From the NCBI RefSeq assembly GCF_900155425.1, contig NZ_LT700190.1, positions 186,001 to 250,000 of the forward strand: a stretch of DNA of 64,000 nt, written 5' to 3'. The stretch comes from Parabacteroides massiliensis (lineage in GTDB: Bacteria > Bacteroidota > Bacteroidia > Bacteroidales > Tannerellaceae). Positions 1 through 8,263 of this stretch are shown here, piece by piece. Position 1 is the first letter of the stretch. Every line of letters starts with the position of its first letter. Both the position numbers and the translations under genes were made by a program. The notes below the pieces were generated by a model. The model made no database searches. It was not told the DNA's origin and saw only the letters and a program-made list of their open reading frames with translations.

Positions 1-1
1 C

Positions 2-820
2 GGCTCTTTCAGTCCTTATAGATTGGGAGACTTCCGTAATTATTACCATAACGCATTATTACCTGTATCAGCCTTTTATAAAGATGGAGACGAAATACAT
101 ATTGGAGGTATAACATCATCCAATCACGGCAGTTATGAGGCAATTATAGAAGGAATGAAATTACCCGATTTAGAACCAGAAGAAAGTGATTACATATCAC
201 AAGGAATGCTATACGATTATCTCGATTATTCAGGAAATAAAATACCATTAAAGAAAGGAGTGTATTTTACAGATGGGACAAATGATTGTTGGTATAGTGG
301 AAAAGCATACTACTGGACAACGGAATTTCAAAGATTTAGTGGTAAACAGGTTGAAGCCTATGAATTTTATACCAACGCGACAAGAACACCTAATGATTTG
401 TGGGTAGCAGATGCAAAAGACAGGTTTTATGCACTTCCAGAACCTTATCATACAATTTCTGTTGACAAGAAAGTACCAGCAGGAAGTAGAAAGGTTTTAG
501 TAATATGCCACCCTGAATTATCAACTGATCGCAGATCTGTTTCTTATACATTACAATTTAGTGCCGTTGGAGAAGTCTATAGAGGTGGTACAATATCAAA
601 TATCCATATTCGTATAGCGAAAGACTTAAAGGGTATAAATATGATAGACACTAAGAAAATTGCGGATAGCCTGACTATACAAGATGAAACAGAGTCATTA
701 ACTTATACAGGTACTCTTAGGAATCTTAATGGAGAAACAAGTATGTATGTACTTGTGTATTATGATAACGCGATACAATGGACAGGAGTACCGTTTATGG
801 AAGTTGACCCACAAGCATAA
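2..820 (+). CDS. Hypothetical protein, 5' end outside the window
   Basis: The reading frame is open from the first bases of the window and no ATG lies near its start, so this is the 3' part (about 272 codons) of a longer gene. I do not recognise the family. The visible part is soluble-looking, rich in Tyr and Thr, with no membrane segment or obvious repeats. It reads like beta-rich structural protein (alternating short strands, for example around YTLQFSAVGEV). The next gene starts 1 bp after its stop and resembles small membrane proteins at the ends of Bacteroides phage structural modules. A phage tail or fibre-type protein is therefore a reasonable guess, but only from context. Confidence 0.6.
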   Translation, partial: GSFSPYRLGDFRNYYHNALLPVSAFYKDGDEIHIGGITSSNHGSYEAIIEGMKLPDLEPEESDYISQGMLYDYLDYSGNKIPLKKGVYFTDGTNDCWYSGKAYYWTTEFQRFSGKQVEAYEFYTNATRTPNDLWVADAKDRFYALPEPYHTISVDKKVPAGSRKVLVICHPELSTDRRSVSYTLQFSAVGEVYRGGTISNIHIRIAKDLKGINMIDTKKIADSLTIQDETESLTYTGTLRNLNGETSMYVLVYYDNAIQWTGVPFMEVDPQA

Positions 821-821
821 T

Positions 822-1064
822 ATGACTAAGACAAGAATTAAAACAGAACTGGCTGCTGCTATAATATTGGTAATAGTTGGATGCTTTCTACTGATAGCAG
901 CAATATATATTTCGCCTATAGGCATAATTCACCCGTCTGTACTGGTTGCATTTGGTGAGATAGCAGTATTTGCTGGTAGCCTATTTGGAATAGATTTACA
1001 TTATAGACTGGAATTTAATAAGATAAAGGCAGAAGTTGGAGCAGATAAAATAGAAGATAAATAA
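822..1064 (+). CDS. Small two-helix membrane protein, phage holin-like
   Basis: An 80-residue protein starting MTKTRIKTELAA. The ATG at 822 is chosen over an upstream in-frame start because it follows the previous stop directly. It has two hydrophobic segments, roughly residues 10-30 and 40-58, separated by a short loop with IHPSVLVAFGE, and a charged C-terminal tail. From memory, proteins with a closely similar loop and second helix occur at the end of Bacteroides phage and prophage late regions, where they are often called hypothetical or holin-like. The size and two-helix topology fit a holin but do not prove it. It is probably co-transcribed with the preceding gene and ends at the terminator that follows. 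Confidence 0.6.
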   Translation: MTKTRIKTELAAAIILVIVGCFLLIAAIYISPIGIIHPSVLVAFGEIAVFAGSLFGIDLHYRLEFNKIKAEVGADKIEDK

Positions 1065-1068
1065 TTAG

Positions 1069-1105
1069 AGCCTGTTTACCTTTATATGGTGGACAGGCTT
1101 TTTTT
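1069..1105 (+). terminator. Rho-independent terminator
   Basis: The stem AGCCTGT / ACAGGCT (1069-1075 and 1093-1099) is followed by a run of seven T. It closes the phage-like transcription unit. Confidence 0.85.
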
Positions 1106-1351
1106 GTATGTATTGGGGACTAGACCATTTAAAGAAAGAATGTCCAATTATAAATAATTAAAACATCATTAGTTAATTAATATTCAGATATTTAATCTGG
1201 TTTTTAATATTGTTTTATGTGTCAAAATGCAATATGGTTAATAAAATATAATAATATTAATAATACAATTTATTAAATATTGATAATCAGTAATTTAAAA
1301 TCGCGTATTATCACTATATTGCGATCAATTAATCACAAAAATTAATACATT

Positions 1352-2251
1352 ATGGCAGATAAGAAATTAGAAAAGAAAGAAGAAAAGATCTTCACATTGG
1401 AAGGCAGTGAAAAAATGTTGGCATTTACGAATGTAAATAGGGAAATCAATAAAAGTATAGTCAATTCCAAAAAGAAATCTATTGAAGAATTTGGCTTACT
1501 AACTCCAATTACAGTAGTAGATGCAAAAGACGTGATAGATAAAGGAATTACTGTTTATGATGCCAGTAACCCTAAAGATATAGTAGATTCTGATAATGCA
1601 GATAATTATCTGGTAATACTGGATGGACAGCATAGATATGCAGCTATCAGAGAGTTAAACAAGAAAGACAAGTATTTTGATATTTGGTTAATGTACCCGC
1701 TTAATAAAGATGTAGCTATTACTACTATGCTGATGGAGATTAACACTACGGCTGTTAATTGGGAGAATGATAATTATATTGATGTATTAGCCAAACTAAG
1801 ACCAGAAGATAAGGGACTGGCTTTTATTGATAAGTATATGAAGTTAAGACATAAGAGGGCTAAGAAAGGTGAACCATCTGATAACCTGCCTAATAACGGT
1901 TATGGTTTGTCTGTATTATCTAAGTATCTTACATTAAAGACAGATATAAACAAACAATATCTTTATAAGATGGCTAATAACCCTAATAGACAACTGCCTG
2001 ATTCTATAAAAATAAATAGAGCAGAGAAGATAATACAGACTGGAATAGAAGTAGGTTTTACACATATATTCTTATCTAGCAGATTCTTTATTGATTGGAT
2101 CATTAACTGGGTTCTACAGGAATATTCAGTAGAGAAGATACTAGAATGTACAAAGGAGTCAATAACACCAGATAAAGCAAAGAAATTGATGGAAGAATGT
2201 AATGCAGATAATTACATAAAACAATTTGATGAAGCAATAGAACTTCATTGA
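1352..2251 (+). CDS. ParB/sulfiredoxin-fold domain protein
   Basis: A 299-residue protein. The N-terminal half carries the hallmark of the ParB-N/sulfiredoxin-like fold: a strand with SIEEFGLLTPITVVDA near residues 42-58 and the nucleotide-binding motif LDGQHRYAAI near residues 91-100. Such domains occur in ParB CTPases, in phage nucleases and in DNA-modification accessory proteins. The C-terminal half is helical and Lys-rich and I do not recognise it. There is no ParA beside it and no ParB-type HTH that I can see, so a chromosome-partition role is unlikely; a phage-related DNA-binding or nuclease role is more plausible. The roughly 245 bp upstream are very AT-rich and contain a dyad ATCGC...GCGAT just before the start that may be regulatory. 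Confidence 0.65.
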   Translation: MADKKLEKKEEKIFTLEGSEKMLAFTNVNREINKSIVNSKKKSIEEFGLLTPITVVDAKDVIDKGITVYDASNPKDIVDSDNADNYLVILDGQHRYAAIRELNKKDKYFDIWLMYPLNKDVAITTMLMEINTTAVNWENDNYIDVLAKLRPEDKGLAFIDKYMKLRHKRAKKGEPSDNLPNNGYGLSVLSKYLTLKTDINKQYLYKMANNPNRQLPDSIKINRAEKIIQTGIEVGFTHIFLSSRFFIDWIINWVLQEYSVEKILECTKESITPDKAKKLMEECNADNYIKQFDEAIELH

Positions 2252-2604
2252 TACATTAAGTCCAGTTATCCTAGTGGTAGCTGGACTAATTTATATTAAA
2301 GGGGTATGGGGTTGAATTTTAAGAGAAAGTAGAAAGTAACCACGCTCCCCCCAACTTTTCACGGCTGGTAAGTTCCTAAAGTCCAAAACTCCATCAATAA
2401 AGATAAATGTATAACTCATTTATAATCAGTATTATTACATACTATATATAACTGTAAATATTAAATCTAAACCTACTAATGTATATGTAGAAAATTGGTG
2501 ATTAGAAATAACACTAAACCCTATGAAAGACCTATTGTAGTGGATTATATATGATTTTGCATAGACACTAACACATCGCAGTTTGTAATGTTACGATAGG
2601 TGAT
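2252..2604. other. Gene-free AT-rich stretch
   Basis: I see no convincing gene, RNA or repeat here. It lies between the ParB-like gene and the first decayed lipoprotein cassette and probably includes further decayed cassette sequence too far gone to align by eye. Confidence 0.5.
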
Positions 2605-2634
2605 AGTTCATCAGGCGGTGATGGTAGATTATAA
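2605..2634 (+). pseudogene. C-terminal tail remnant (SSSGGDGRL-stop) of a lipoprotein cassette
   Basis: Ten codons ending SSSGGDGRL and a stop. They match the tail of the plus-strand remnant that ends at 4505 (SSGGDGRL-stop). In both places the tail is followed by the same hairpin and then by a minus-strand remnant, so the two loci are copies of one arrangement. Confidence 0.6.
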
Positions 2635-2664
2635 TTTATTAATCTGTTGTATTAAAAAATATTG

Positions 2665-2706
2665 GGCCGTATCGATACTCACAATAGAGCTTGATACGGC
2701 CTTATT
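2665..2706. terminator. Bidirectional hairpin terminator, copy 1
   Basis: Arms GGCCGTATC and GATACGGCC (2665-2673, 2693-2701) are flanked by A- and T-rich sequence. It lies between two convergent cassette remnants. A near-identical hairpin occurs at 4536-4569 in the second copy of the repeat. Confidence 0.7.
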
Positions 2707-2718
2707 ATCTAACAGCAA

Positions 2719-2905
2719 TTACTCAATTAGTAAACCTCCTCCCAATGAGCCATCATAACTCAGCCAGACTCTACCGTAATATGTTCCATTTCCAGTTGTT
2801 CCATTAACATTAGAGTCGGGTTACAATTCATATCTCAGGTAAACCTTCTTCTTCGCCGGTGCAGCGGTCTTAAACTTGGCCGTCACAGTACCAGTCGAGG
2901 GACGA
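2719..2905 (-). pseudogene. Decayed InlB-repeat lipoprotein cassette, copy 1
   Basis: Read on the minus strand it starts at a TVTAKFK motif, continues as TAAPAKKKVYLRYEL and a stop, and then stays open through YYGRVWLSYDGSLGGG to a second stop at 2719. The same string of motifs, in the same order and with the same internal stop position, is found at 4596-4993. The TVTA(N/K)FK motif is the end of the InlB-type repeat of the intact lipoprotein at 5384-6301, so this is a headless relative of that protein. Whether the internal stop is the natural end of one cassette or a mutation cannot be decided by eye. Confidence 0.65.
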
Positions 2906-2913
2906 ACGAAACA

Positions 2914-4083
2914 TCAATAATTCAAACCAAACCACCATAATGGCAAAATATTGCCAGAAGAATACTCAATTTGGTCCTTAACAATGTATCCTTCATTGGC
3001 CTCCTTTATCTGCTTCATGCCTTTAGATTTGCCTCCAATTTCAAAAGTTCTTCCATCGATTTGAAAGTCAGAAATATCGGATGATGTCACCACATTTCTT
3101 ACTCTTGTTTGGTTTATGAAGAATGTTTCGCGTATATTTCCTATATTAGGTTCTCCTTCTGCAAGTGAGTATATCAAGTTTGCATTATCAAGATACACTT
3201 TTTCAATTTTTCCTAATCCTCTTACACCTCCTGTGTTATCTCTTAATTGAGTAATCATTCCTGCGTCTTCAATGTATTGAAAGTAATCAGGCATCATATT
3301 TCTATTCGCATCTATCAATTCAGCCAGTTTACTCATATTGGGCTTGAAAGGAACGCTTTTTGAAATAACCATTAGTAACTTTTTCAGCCTTCTACCAGTA
3401 GAAGCAGGCAGGTTGGCAAAAGAAGGTATATCATTCTCCAATGTTAGATTGATGATTTGGCGTAATTTTTCATCGAATCCGCTTTCCTTGGAAAATGGAT
3501 AATAACCATGCTTTAAATAATCTTCAAAGTATAATAAAGGAGTCTTTATTTCAAACTCTTCTGGTAATCCTTGAATTATTTCATCCAAACTATAAATGGG
3601 ACTAGTGATCTGATGAAACAATGCCAAGTATTCCCGAAAAGACAAACCATACAAATCGTACAGAACAACGCGACGGCTTAAGTCGGAAATACCTTTATTT
3701 ATATCTAAAATAGAAGAACCTGAAAATACGATCTTTAATTCACTATAATAGTCATATATTAATTTAAGTTCTTTAGACCAATCCTTGTATTTATGAATTT
3801 CATCAATAAATAAATATTGAATTCCTCTTTGAACCAGTCTTTCTGCCAAATCTAAAATCCTGTGTTCACTGAAATAAATATCATCGGCATTGATATATAG
3901 GACATCATTGATGTTCAGGTCATTTTTGATGTGCTGTAACATTAGTGTAGTTTTCCCAACCCCTCTAGGGCCACGAATCCCTACAATCCTATTGCCCCAA
4001 TCTATTTCGTGATAAAGGTATCTAAAAAAACTAAGTTCAGTTTCTTTGACTAATTTTTTGTGTATTTTGGTAAGTTGTTCCAT
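2914..4083 (-). CDS. AAA ATPase with DUF4143-type C-terminus
   Basis: A 389-residue ATPase. The ATG at 4083 is preferred because the upstream extension would cross the promoter. Walker A GPRGVGKTT is near residues 38-46 and Walker B is YLFIDEIHKY, followed by a sensor stretch IVFSGSSIL. The C-terminal third contains DFQIDGRTFEIGGKSKG, matching the degenerate PD-(D/E)XK-like region of DUF4143 ATPases. This family is widespread as single genes in Bacteroidales; its members are toxin-like or housekeeping ATPases of unknown substrate. It is monocistronic with its own promoter and sits between lipoprotein cassette remnants, apparently inserted among them. A second, distantly similar member is at 60617-61897. 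Confidence 0.85.
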   Translation of the reverse strand: MEQLTKIHKKLVKETELSFFRYLYHEIDWGNRIVGIRGPRGVGKTTLMLQHIKNDLNINDVLYINADDIYFSEHRILDLAERLVQRGIQYLFIDEIHKYKDWSKELKLIYDYYSELKIVFSGSSILDINKGISDLSRRVVLYDLYGLSFREYLALFHQITSPIYSLDEIIQGLPEEFEIKTPLLYFEDYLKHGYYPFSKESGFDEKLRQIINLTLENDIPSFANLPASTGRRLKKLLMVISKSVPFKPNMSKLAELIDANRNMMPDYFQYIEDAGMITQLRDNTGGVRGLGKIEKVYLDNANLIYSLAEGEPNIGNIRETFFINQTRVRNVVTSSDISDFQIDGRTFEIGGKSKGMKQIKEANEGYIVKDQIEYSSGNILPLWWFGLNY

Positions 4084-4103
4084 ATTACATCCATTTGTTT
4101 CTA

Positions 4104-4170
4104 CAAATATAGCAAATCTGCACTTTAAAAATGCAATATGAGCAAATATTTGCACTTAAAAAATGCAAAT
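4104..4170 (-). promoter_or_regulatory. Promoter and possible operator of the DUF4143 ATPase gene
   Basis: On the minus strand a perfect -7 element TATATTTG lies at 4104-4111, with TTG about 22 bp upstream. Just upstream are two near-identical copies of TGCACTTTAAAAATGCAA and TGCACTTAAAAAATGCAA (about 4119-4168), each itself a weak dyad. They could bind a regulator. Confidence 0.6.
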
Positions 4171-4199
4171 ATCTAGTTCCATCTGATTATATGCTACCA

Positions 4200-4505
4200 A
4201 TCAACAACAATTCTGCCGACTGTACTGTGACTGCAAACTTTGCTGCGATGCCAAAGACAAAGTGTTCTATATTTATAAGTATAATGTGTACAGTCGCTGG
4301 TACTGAAGATGTTCGAATTGATAATTATCAAATTATAGGGCCAAGTATGAGAAGCGGTGAAAGTATTGGAGGTATGGGAACAGTTGAAAGTGATTTGTAA
4401 CTGGGGTCTTATACGGTAACAGCGCATGCTTCTTATAAAAAGAACGGTAACTGGAACGATCCTAAAGTGATAAATGTTTCATCAGGTGGTGATGGCAGAT
4501 TGTAA
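4200..4505 (+). pseudogene. Decayed InlB-repeat lipoprotein cassette, plus strand
   Basis: The frame begins at DCTVTANF, the same motif that ends the InlB-type repeat of the intact lipoprotein. It continues for about 62 codons to a stop at 4400 and then, in the same frame after the stop, to SYTVTAHASYKKNGNW and the tail SSGGDGRL-stop at 4505. There is no start codon, signal peptide or N-terminal half, so this is the 3' part of a relative of the 5384 gene with one internal stop. It lies head-on to the minus-strand remnant at 4596-4993, separated by a hairpin. Confidence 0.65.
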
Positions 4506-4535
4506 TTTGTTAATATATTGTGTTTAAAATATTAA

Positions 4536-4575
4536 GCCGTATCAATATTCACATAGATCTTGATACGGCCTTATT
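4536..4575. terminator. Bidirectional hairpin terminator, copy 2
   Basis: Arms GCCGTATCAA and TTGATACGGC (4536-4545, 4560-4569). The hairpin and its flanks match the copy at 2665-2706 closely, which marks a duplicated block. Confidence 0.7.
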
Positions 4576-4595
4576 ATCTAACTACAATAACTTAA

Positions 4596-4993
4596 TTAGT
4601 AAACAATGTCAAATTTATATCGATCTGACATTCCCAAAGAAACAGAATATACACTAATCATACCACTACAATTGCTTGTAGTTAAACCATAATAGCTGCT
4701 ATCACCTTTAGTTATAGAGAAAGTGAGTTCTGTATTTGTGTAATAATTAGTTCAAGGTTACCAAACCATTGTGTGAAATATTACCAATTTGCACAACTAT
4801 AGTTGCTAGACTGGTAAGGATATTAGCTTCTCCTTCCAATGAACCGTCATAGCTCAACCAGACTCTACCATGGTATGTTCCATTTCCTGATGCTGGGTTA
4901 ACATCAGAACCCGGTCTCAGTTAACATCTTAAGTAAACCTTCTTCTTTGCCGGTGCAACAGCCTTAAATTTAGCTGTCACAGTACAGTCGAAT
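4596..4993 (-). pseudogene. Decayed InlB-repeat lipoprotein cassette, copy 2
   Basis: On the minus strand it starts DCTVTAKFK, runs through PAKKKVYLR to a stop, stays open through YHGRVWLSYDGSLEGEANI, then needs a frame change to continue as TELTFSITKGDSSYYGL and ends at YKFDIVY-stop. It is the longest of the remnants. It shows that the family has a C-terminal beta-rich domain following the InlB-type repeat, as the intact 5384 gene does. It shares about 300 bp with the copy at 2605-2905 but holds about 230 bp more in the middle. Confidence 0.65.
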
Positions 4994-5006
4994 CACATTG
5001 ATTATC

Positions 5007-5249
5007 ATGTTTATCACTTTAAATTCTTTCAAGGCAGAGGAAAATTGGGAAGATATTTTTCTTAGAGGTAATTGGGAGGAAATTGACTGTTCTGCTGTTG
5101 CAGAAAAACAATCTGTAACAGCCGGCTATGCTGAAAAGCAAGTACTGGTATCTACATTCCCTAAACACACGGATATGACTATCCGGTTGTTTGCTGATGG
5201 TGATTTGCTAGTATTTGGCCCTATTGTTTTGAGCATTTTATATGTGTAA
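5007..5249 (+). CDS. Small protein, possibly a DUF3244-like remnant
   Basis: An 80-residue frame starting MFITLNSFKAEENW. It has no clear signal peptide. The pattern IFLRGNWEEI followed by a short beta-rich segment recalls the small exported DUF3244 proteins of Bacteroides, but the usual signal peptide and C-terminal strand pattern are missing. It begins only 13 bp from the edge of the minus-strand cassette remnant and may be a fusion of unrelated sequence. I cannot assign a function and am unsure that it is expressed. Confidence 0.3.
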   Translation: MFITLNSFKAEENWEDIFLRGNWEEIDCSAVAEKQSVTAGYAEKQVLVSTFPKHTDMTIRLFADGDLLVFGPIVLSILYV

Positions 5250-5383
5250 ACAATTATTAAACAATATGCGTTTTATGTTATATATAGTTATTTCAAATTG
5301 TTCGGTTTATTGTTGTTAGCTTATAATATTTATATTTGTTACAGCAAGATAATGAATTGTTTAATTATTAAAACCAAAACAAC

Positions 5384-6301
5384 ATGAAAGAATTAAAGTA
5401 TTTTATTTTTGGAATTTTGGCGGCCTTCTCTGTTGGGCTTTATTCCTGCCAAAATGATGATGTTGCGGATCCTTCTGCAACAGATGATAATGAACAAACG
5501 TTCACAGTTTTGGAAGATGTTACTACTAAAGGATCAACTGACATTCTTGAAGGATGTAATACTTATAAAACAGGTGAATATGTTAAAGTAAAGGCGAAAT
5601 CAGGTGCTACGATTTCAGGAACTAGGCTTAGAGGTTCTGGAACTATTAGTAGTACATATGAGAAAAATGGCTACGCCTGGGCTAATATTGATGATATTCA
5701 TGGAGACTGGAAGGTAAGTGCGACTTTACCGGATTATTCAGTGACTGTAAAAGCTGGTACTGGTGGAACTGCTAGTGGTGGAGGGACTGTAGAAAAAGGA
5801 AGTTCAGTAAATATCTCGGCTCAACCATCATCTGGTTATACTTTTGACAAGTGGACCTTAAGTACAGGATCTGGAAGCTTTGCCAATTCAACATCTTCAT
5901 CTACTACTTTTTTCCCAAAGTCCAATTGTACGGTGACGGCAAATTTTAAGAAAAAAGATGATGGCTATTATATTGTTTCCTACTCCGTTGGTACAATATG
6001 GACCGCTGGTGGTCTTGAATTCACTATTTATGCTACCCGTTCTGACCCGAGTATGGACGAGGGTCTTCCTTCTACCTTGTATATGACATATTCAATTACC
6101 GCTGAATATAATACATTCGATGGTCAACATCATCAAGAGTTATATGCGTCTGGCAATGCTTATATTAGAGAAGGTGGGTATTATTGCAACGTTACGCATG
6201 ATAAGGACATACCTAACTTATATGGAGATGTTGAGTATACTATCCAATTAAGCGGACCGTCCTCTTTATCGGGATTCCCCATTCAATATCAGCAGTATTA
6301 G
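5384..6301 (+). CDS. Lipoprotein with InlB-type repeat; intact member of the cassette family
   Basis: A 305-residue lipoprotein with signal peptide MKELKYFIFGILAAFSVG and lipobox LYSC (Cys near residue 22), predicted to be anchored in the outer membrane. Residues about 120-193 form a divergent InlB B-type repeat: VTVKAGTGGTASGGGTV, then GYTFDKW, ending NCTVTANFKKK. The C-terminal 110 residues are a beta-rich domain rich in Tyr and Thr that I do not recognise. Parts of related genes lie at 2605-2905, 4200-4505, 4596-4993 and 6487-6590, mostly beginning at or ending in the same NCTVTANF region. This makes the gene the only complete copy of a local family. A role in adhesion or surface interaction is inferred from the repeat type only. 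Confidence 0.8.
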   Translation: MKELKYFIFGILAAFSVGLYSCQNDDVADPSATDDNEQTFTVLEDVTTKGSTDILEGCNTYKTGEYVKVKAKSGATISGTRLRGSGTISSTYEKNGYAWANIDDIHGDWKVSATLPDYSVTVKAGTGGTASGGGTVEKGSSVNISAQPSSGYTFDKWTLSTGSGSFANSTSSSTTFFPKSNCTVTANFKKKDDGYYIVSYSVGTIWTAGGLEFTIYATRSDPSMDEGLPSTLYMTYSITAEYNTFDGQHHQELYASGNAYIREGGYYCNVTHDKDIPNLYGDVEYTIQLSGPSSLSGFPIQYQQY

Positions 6302-6486
6302 CCAATTAATTTTGTTGGTTAATTTTATTTCTATTGATATGTCCTGATCTATCATGTGCAATTTTATACATACTTTGCGTATTATCAGTGATATATATAC
6401 GTTATTGGGTACCCTGATAATGATTAGTTTGGATTACTAATTTTGTGGTGTAATCAAAAACAATATTATTATAAACAAACTAATTT

Positions 6487-6590
6487 TTAAATCGTTTCAG
6501 TCGGAAGTGGGATGAAAGTTGTACTAGCAGAAGAAGAGTTTCCAAAGGTACCAGAACCGAAAGTAAGAGTCCAACCATCAAATGTGTGGG
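6487..6590 (-). pseudogene. InlB-repeat remnant, minus strand
   Basis: Read on the minus strand this encodes TFDGWTLTFGSGTFGN, then SSSASTTFIPLPTETI and a stop. It aligns with TFDKWTLSTGSGSFAN and SSSTTFFP of the intact lipoprotein. It is the middle of the repeat, ending just before the CTVTANF motif, so it is complementary in content to the other remnants. Confidence 0.6.
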
Positions 6591-6691
6591 CGTAAAATAA
6601 ACTGTGTCACGCATTGTTTTTATTAAAAACTCATCGGTCGGGGATCGGCCAGCGCCAAGGGTCAGGACCACCCGTCCCGACGAGTGTAAAA

Positions 6692-6818
6692 TTACAATAA
6701 TTTAAATCGCTCTCCAAACTTTATAGCCAGTTGTTGCGAGATTGTAGCCCAATTGGCCAGTGGCATAGTCCATTTCTTCCGTATATTGCGGTATGCAAGA
6801 TAAACCAATTTTTCAAGA
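6692..6818 (-). pseudogene. C-terminal remnant of an IS256/mutator-type transposase
   Basis: On the minus strand about 42 codons read LEKLVYLAYRNIRKKWTMPL, followed by ANWATISQQLAIKFGERF and a stop. The KKWTMP...NW...QLAI.FG.RF pattern is that of the extreme C-terminus of IS256-family transposases. Nothing upstream in this orientation continues it, so only the tail of a former insertion remains. Confidence 0.5.
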
Positions 6819-6850
6819 AGGTGTGTCAAAAAGCACACCTTCTTTAGCTT
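6816..6850. terminator. Hairpin terminator
   Basis: Arms AGAAGGTGTG and CACACCTTCT (6816-6825, 6834-6843). The hairpin is 60 bp downstream of the minus-strand gene ending at 6903 and likely ends that operon. Confidence 0.55.
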
Positions 6851-6902
6851 TTAGAAAAACAAAAACAATCCTAACTTTATGAAAATCAACATATCATACT
6901 AA

Positions 6903-8183
6903 TTATCTGATGATCTTAAAGGACTTAACCAGTTTCCCATCATAATTGTACAAACTAACAATATTCAGTCCACTACCAGGTTTCAAGTTAAAACTAAATG
7001 ACTTACTTCCTTCTATGGAATTTGTTTGAACCAATCGCCCATTAATATCAACCACTCTCACAAAAGATGATTCAGCAACATTGCTTAAAGAAACCAAACC
7101 ACTGGATTTATCAAATTTCAATCCAATCTTATCGACTTCAATAGTTTCCAGTCCTGTAACATCTTCATTAAAAGTCATAACAGGAAGATAATTCAACGCA
7201 TGGTCCCAACCTTCAGTAACCAAAACCTTATTTGAGTCAAAGCAGAAATCTGCATTATCATTCACAATAAGCCAATTGGATTCGATATCCTCCTTACCAT
7301 CCGGTAAAAAGTATGCGACCATATAAGGAGTCCAACGCTGTTGAATATCAAAATAATCACTCAGAAAACAATCCTCTATCATAACATCCAACTTACTATT
7401 TGCAGAAATAGTAATAGGGATACCACCATTTTCAGCTTTTGTCAATCCTATGTGAGCCAAGTTACTAGCGCAAATGCTCCATTCCGTGGTAACATCACCA
7501 GCACTATATTTCATTCCACGCCAAAACTTAGCCAAGTTACGTTCCCACATAATCTTGATTTTCCCATTCATTGGAGAAGAAGACTTGTTTACTAATTTCA
7601 TTTGTACACTGAACTTCTCATTCTTATAGTAATTATACACACTATACTCACTATCTCCCTTTCCATTAGCATCCGGGAAATTCATATACTCAGAAGATGG
7701 TGCAGGATAGTTCTCATAAACATGGAGTTTCCAATAGCCGTTCTTTTCAATTGATGACATATGTCGCATCATATTCCAATTTGTCTCTCCTTTAAATCGT
7801 ACAATAGGGAAAAATATATAATCTCCTTCAGGCAGATTAATGTAGCAAGAAACTTTAATGTCATGCATAGCTCCATTCTCTAGCATCACTTCACCTGTAC
7901 CATCGTATATTTGAACAATTTTTCCTTCTTTAAAAGCGGCATAACGAAAATCACAGATTTTGCTTGCACCAGTACCATTAGTAAATGAAGCCCCAAAAAC
8001 TTTAGTCTGACCACTCACCACAACTGGTCCATAATGCTGATCCCGAATTGTAACTGAAATATCAACCCAATTTTCATAGTCAATTACAACTTTACTAATA
8101 TCCTCCCATGCAAATAATTTGGTATTAAAACTAAATACCATACATACGATAAATAATACAATTGATTTTACCCGTGTATTCAT
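6903..8183 (-). CDS. Exported protein with T9SS-like C-terminal tail
   Basis: A 426-residue protein with signal peptide MNTRVKSIVLFIVCMVFSFN and a probable cleavage site near LFA-WE. The body consists of beta-rich segments; residues about 190-290 (VQMKLVNKSSSPMNGKIKIMW) look like an immunoglobulin-like fold. The last 75 residues resemble a type A Por-secretion tail: a strand with VRVVDINGRLVQ, then FNLKPGSGLNIVSLYNYDGK and a basic end. Most Bacteroides lack a complete type IX secretion system, so this tail may be vestigial or signal origin by transfer. It is the last gene of a minus-strand series of four surface-type proteins and is separated from the giant lipoprotein by only 80 bp. Confidence 0.7.
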   Translation of the reverse strand: MNTRVKSIVLFIVCMVFSFNTKLFAWEDISKVVIDYENWVDISVTIRDQHYGPVVVSGQTKVFGASFTNGTGASKICDFRYAAFKEGKIVQIYDGTGEVMLENGAMHDIKVSCYINLPEGDYIFFPIVRFKGETNWNMMRHMSSIEKNGYWKLHVYENYPAPSSEYMNFPDANGKGDSEYSVYNYYKNEKFSVQMKLVNKSSSPMNGKIKIMWERNLAKFWRGMKYSAGDVTTEWSICASNLAHIGLTKAENGGIPITISANSKLDVMIEDCFLSDYFDIQQRWTPYMVAYFLPDGKEDIESNWLIVNDNADFCFDSNKVLVTEGWDHALNYLPVMTFNEDVTGLETIEVDKIGLKFDKSSGLVSLSNVAESSFVRVVDINGRLVQTNSIEGSKSFSFNLKPGSGLNIVSLYNYDGKLVKSFKIIR

Positions 8184-8226
8184 AATTACTTAAGTTTTTC
8201 TGTTCTATTTTACAATAGTTAGTAAT

Positions 8227-8253
8227 TATCGGAGAGGAAATTCCTCTCCGATA
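8227..8253. terminator. Intergenic palindrome downstream of the giant lipoprotein
   Basis: A perfect palindrome with half-site TATCGGAGAGGAA, 10 bp after the stop of the 1396-residue gene. It has no T-run, so it may act as an mRNA-stabilising or processing hairpin between the two genes rather than as a full terminator. Confidence 0.5.
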
Positions 8254-8263
8254 GAAAATAATA

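Noticed and set aside
4131-4199. Coding start of the plus-strand cassette remnant at 4131
   Set aside because: The 5' part overlaps the promoter and direct repeats of the divergent ATPase gene and does not resemble a signal peptide; similarity to the family begins at about 4200.
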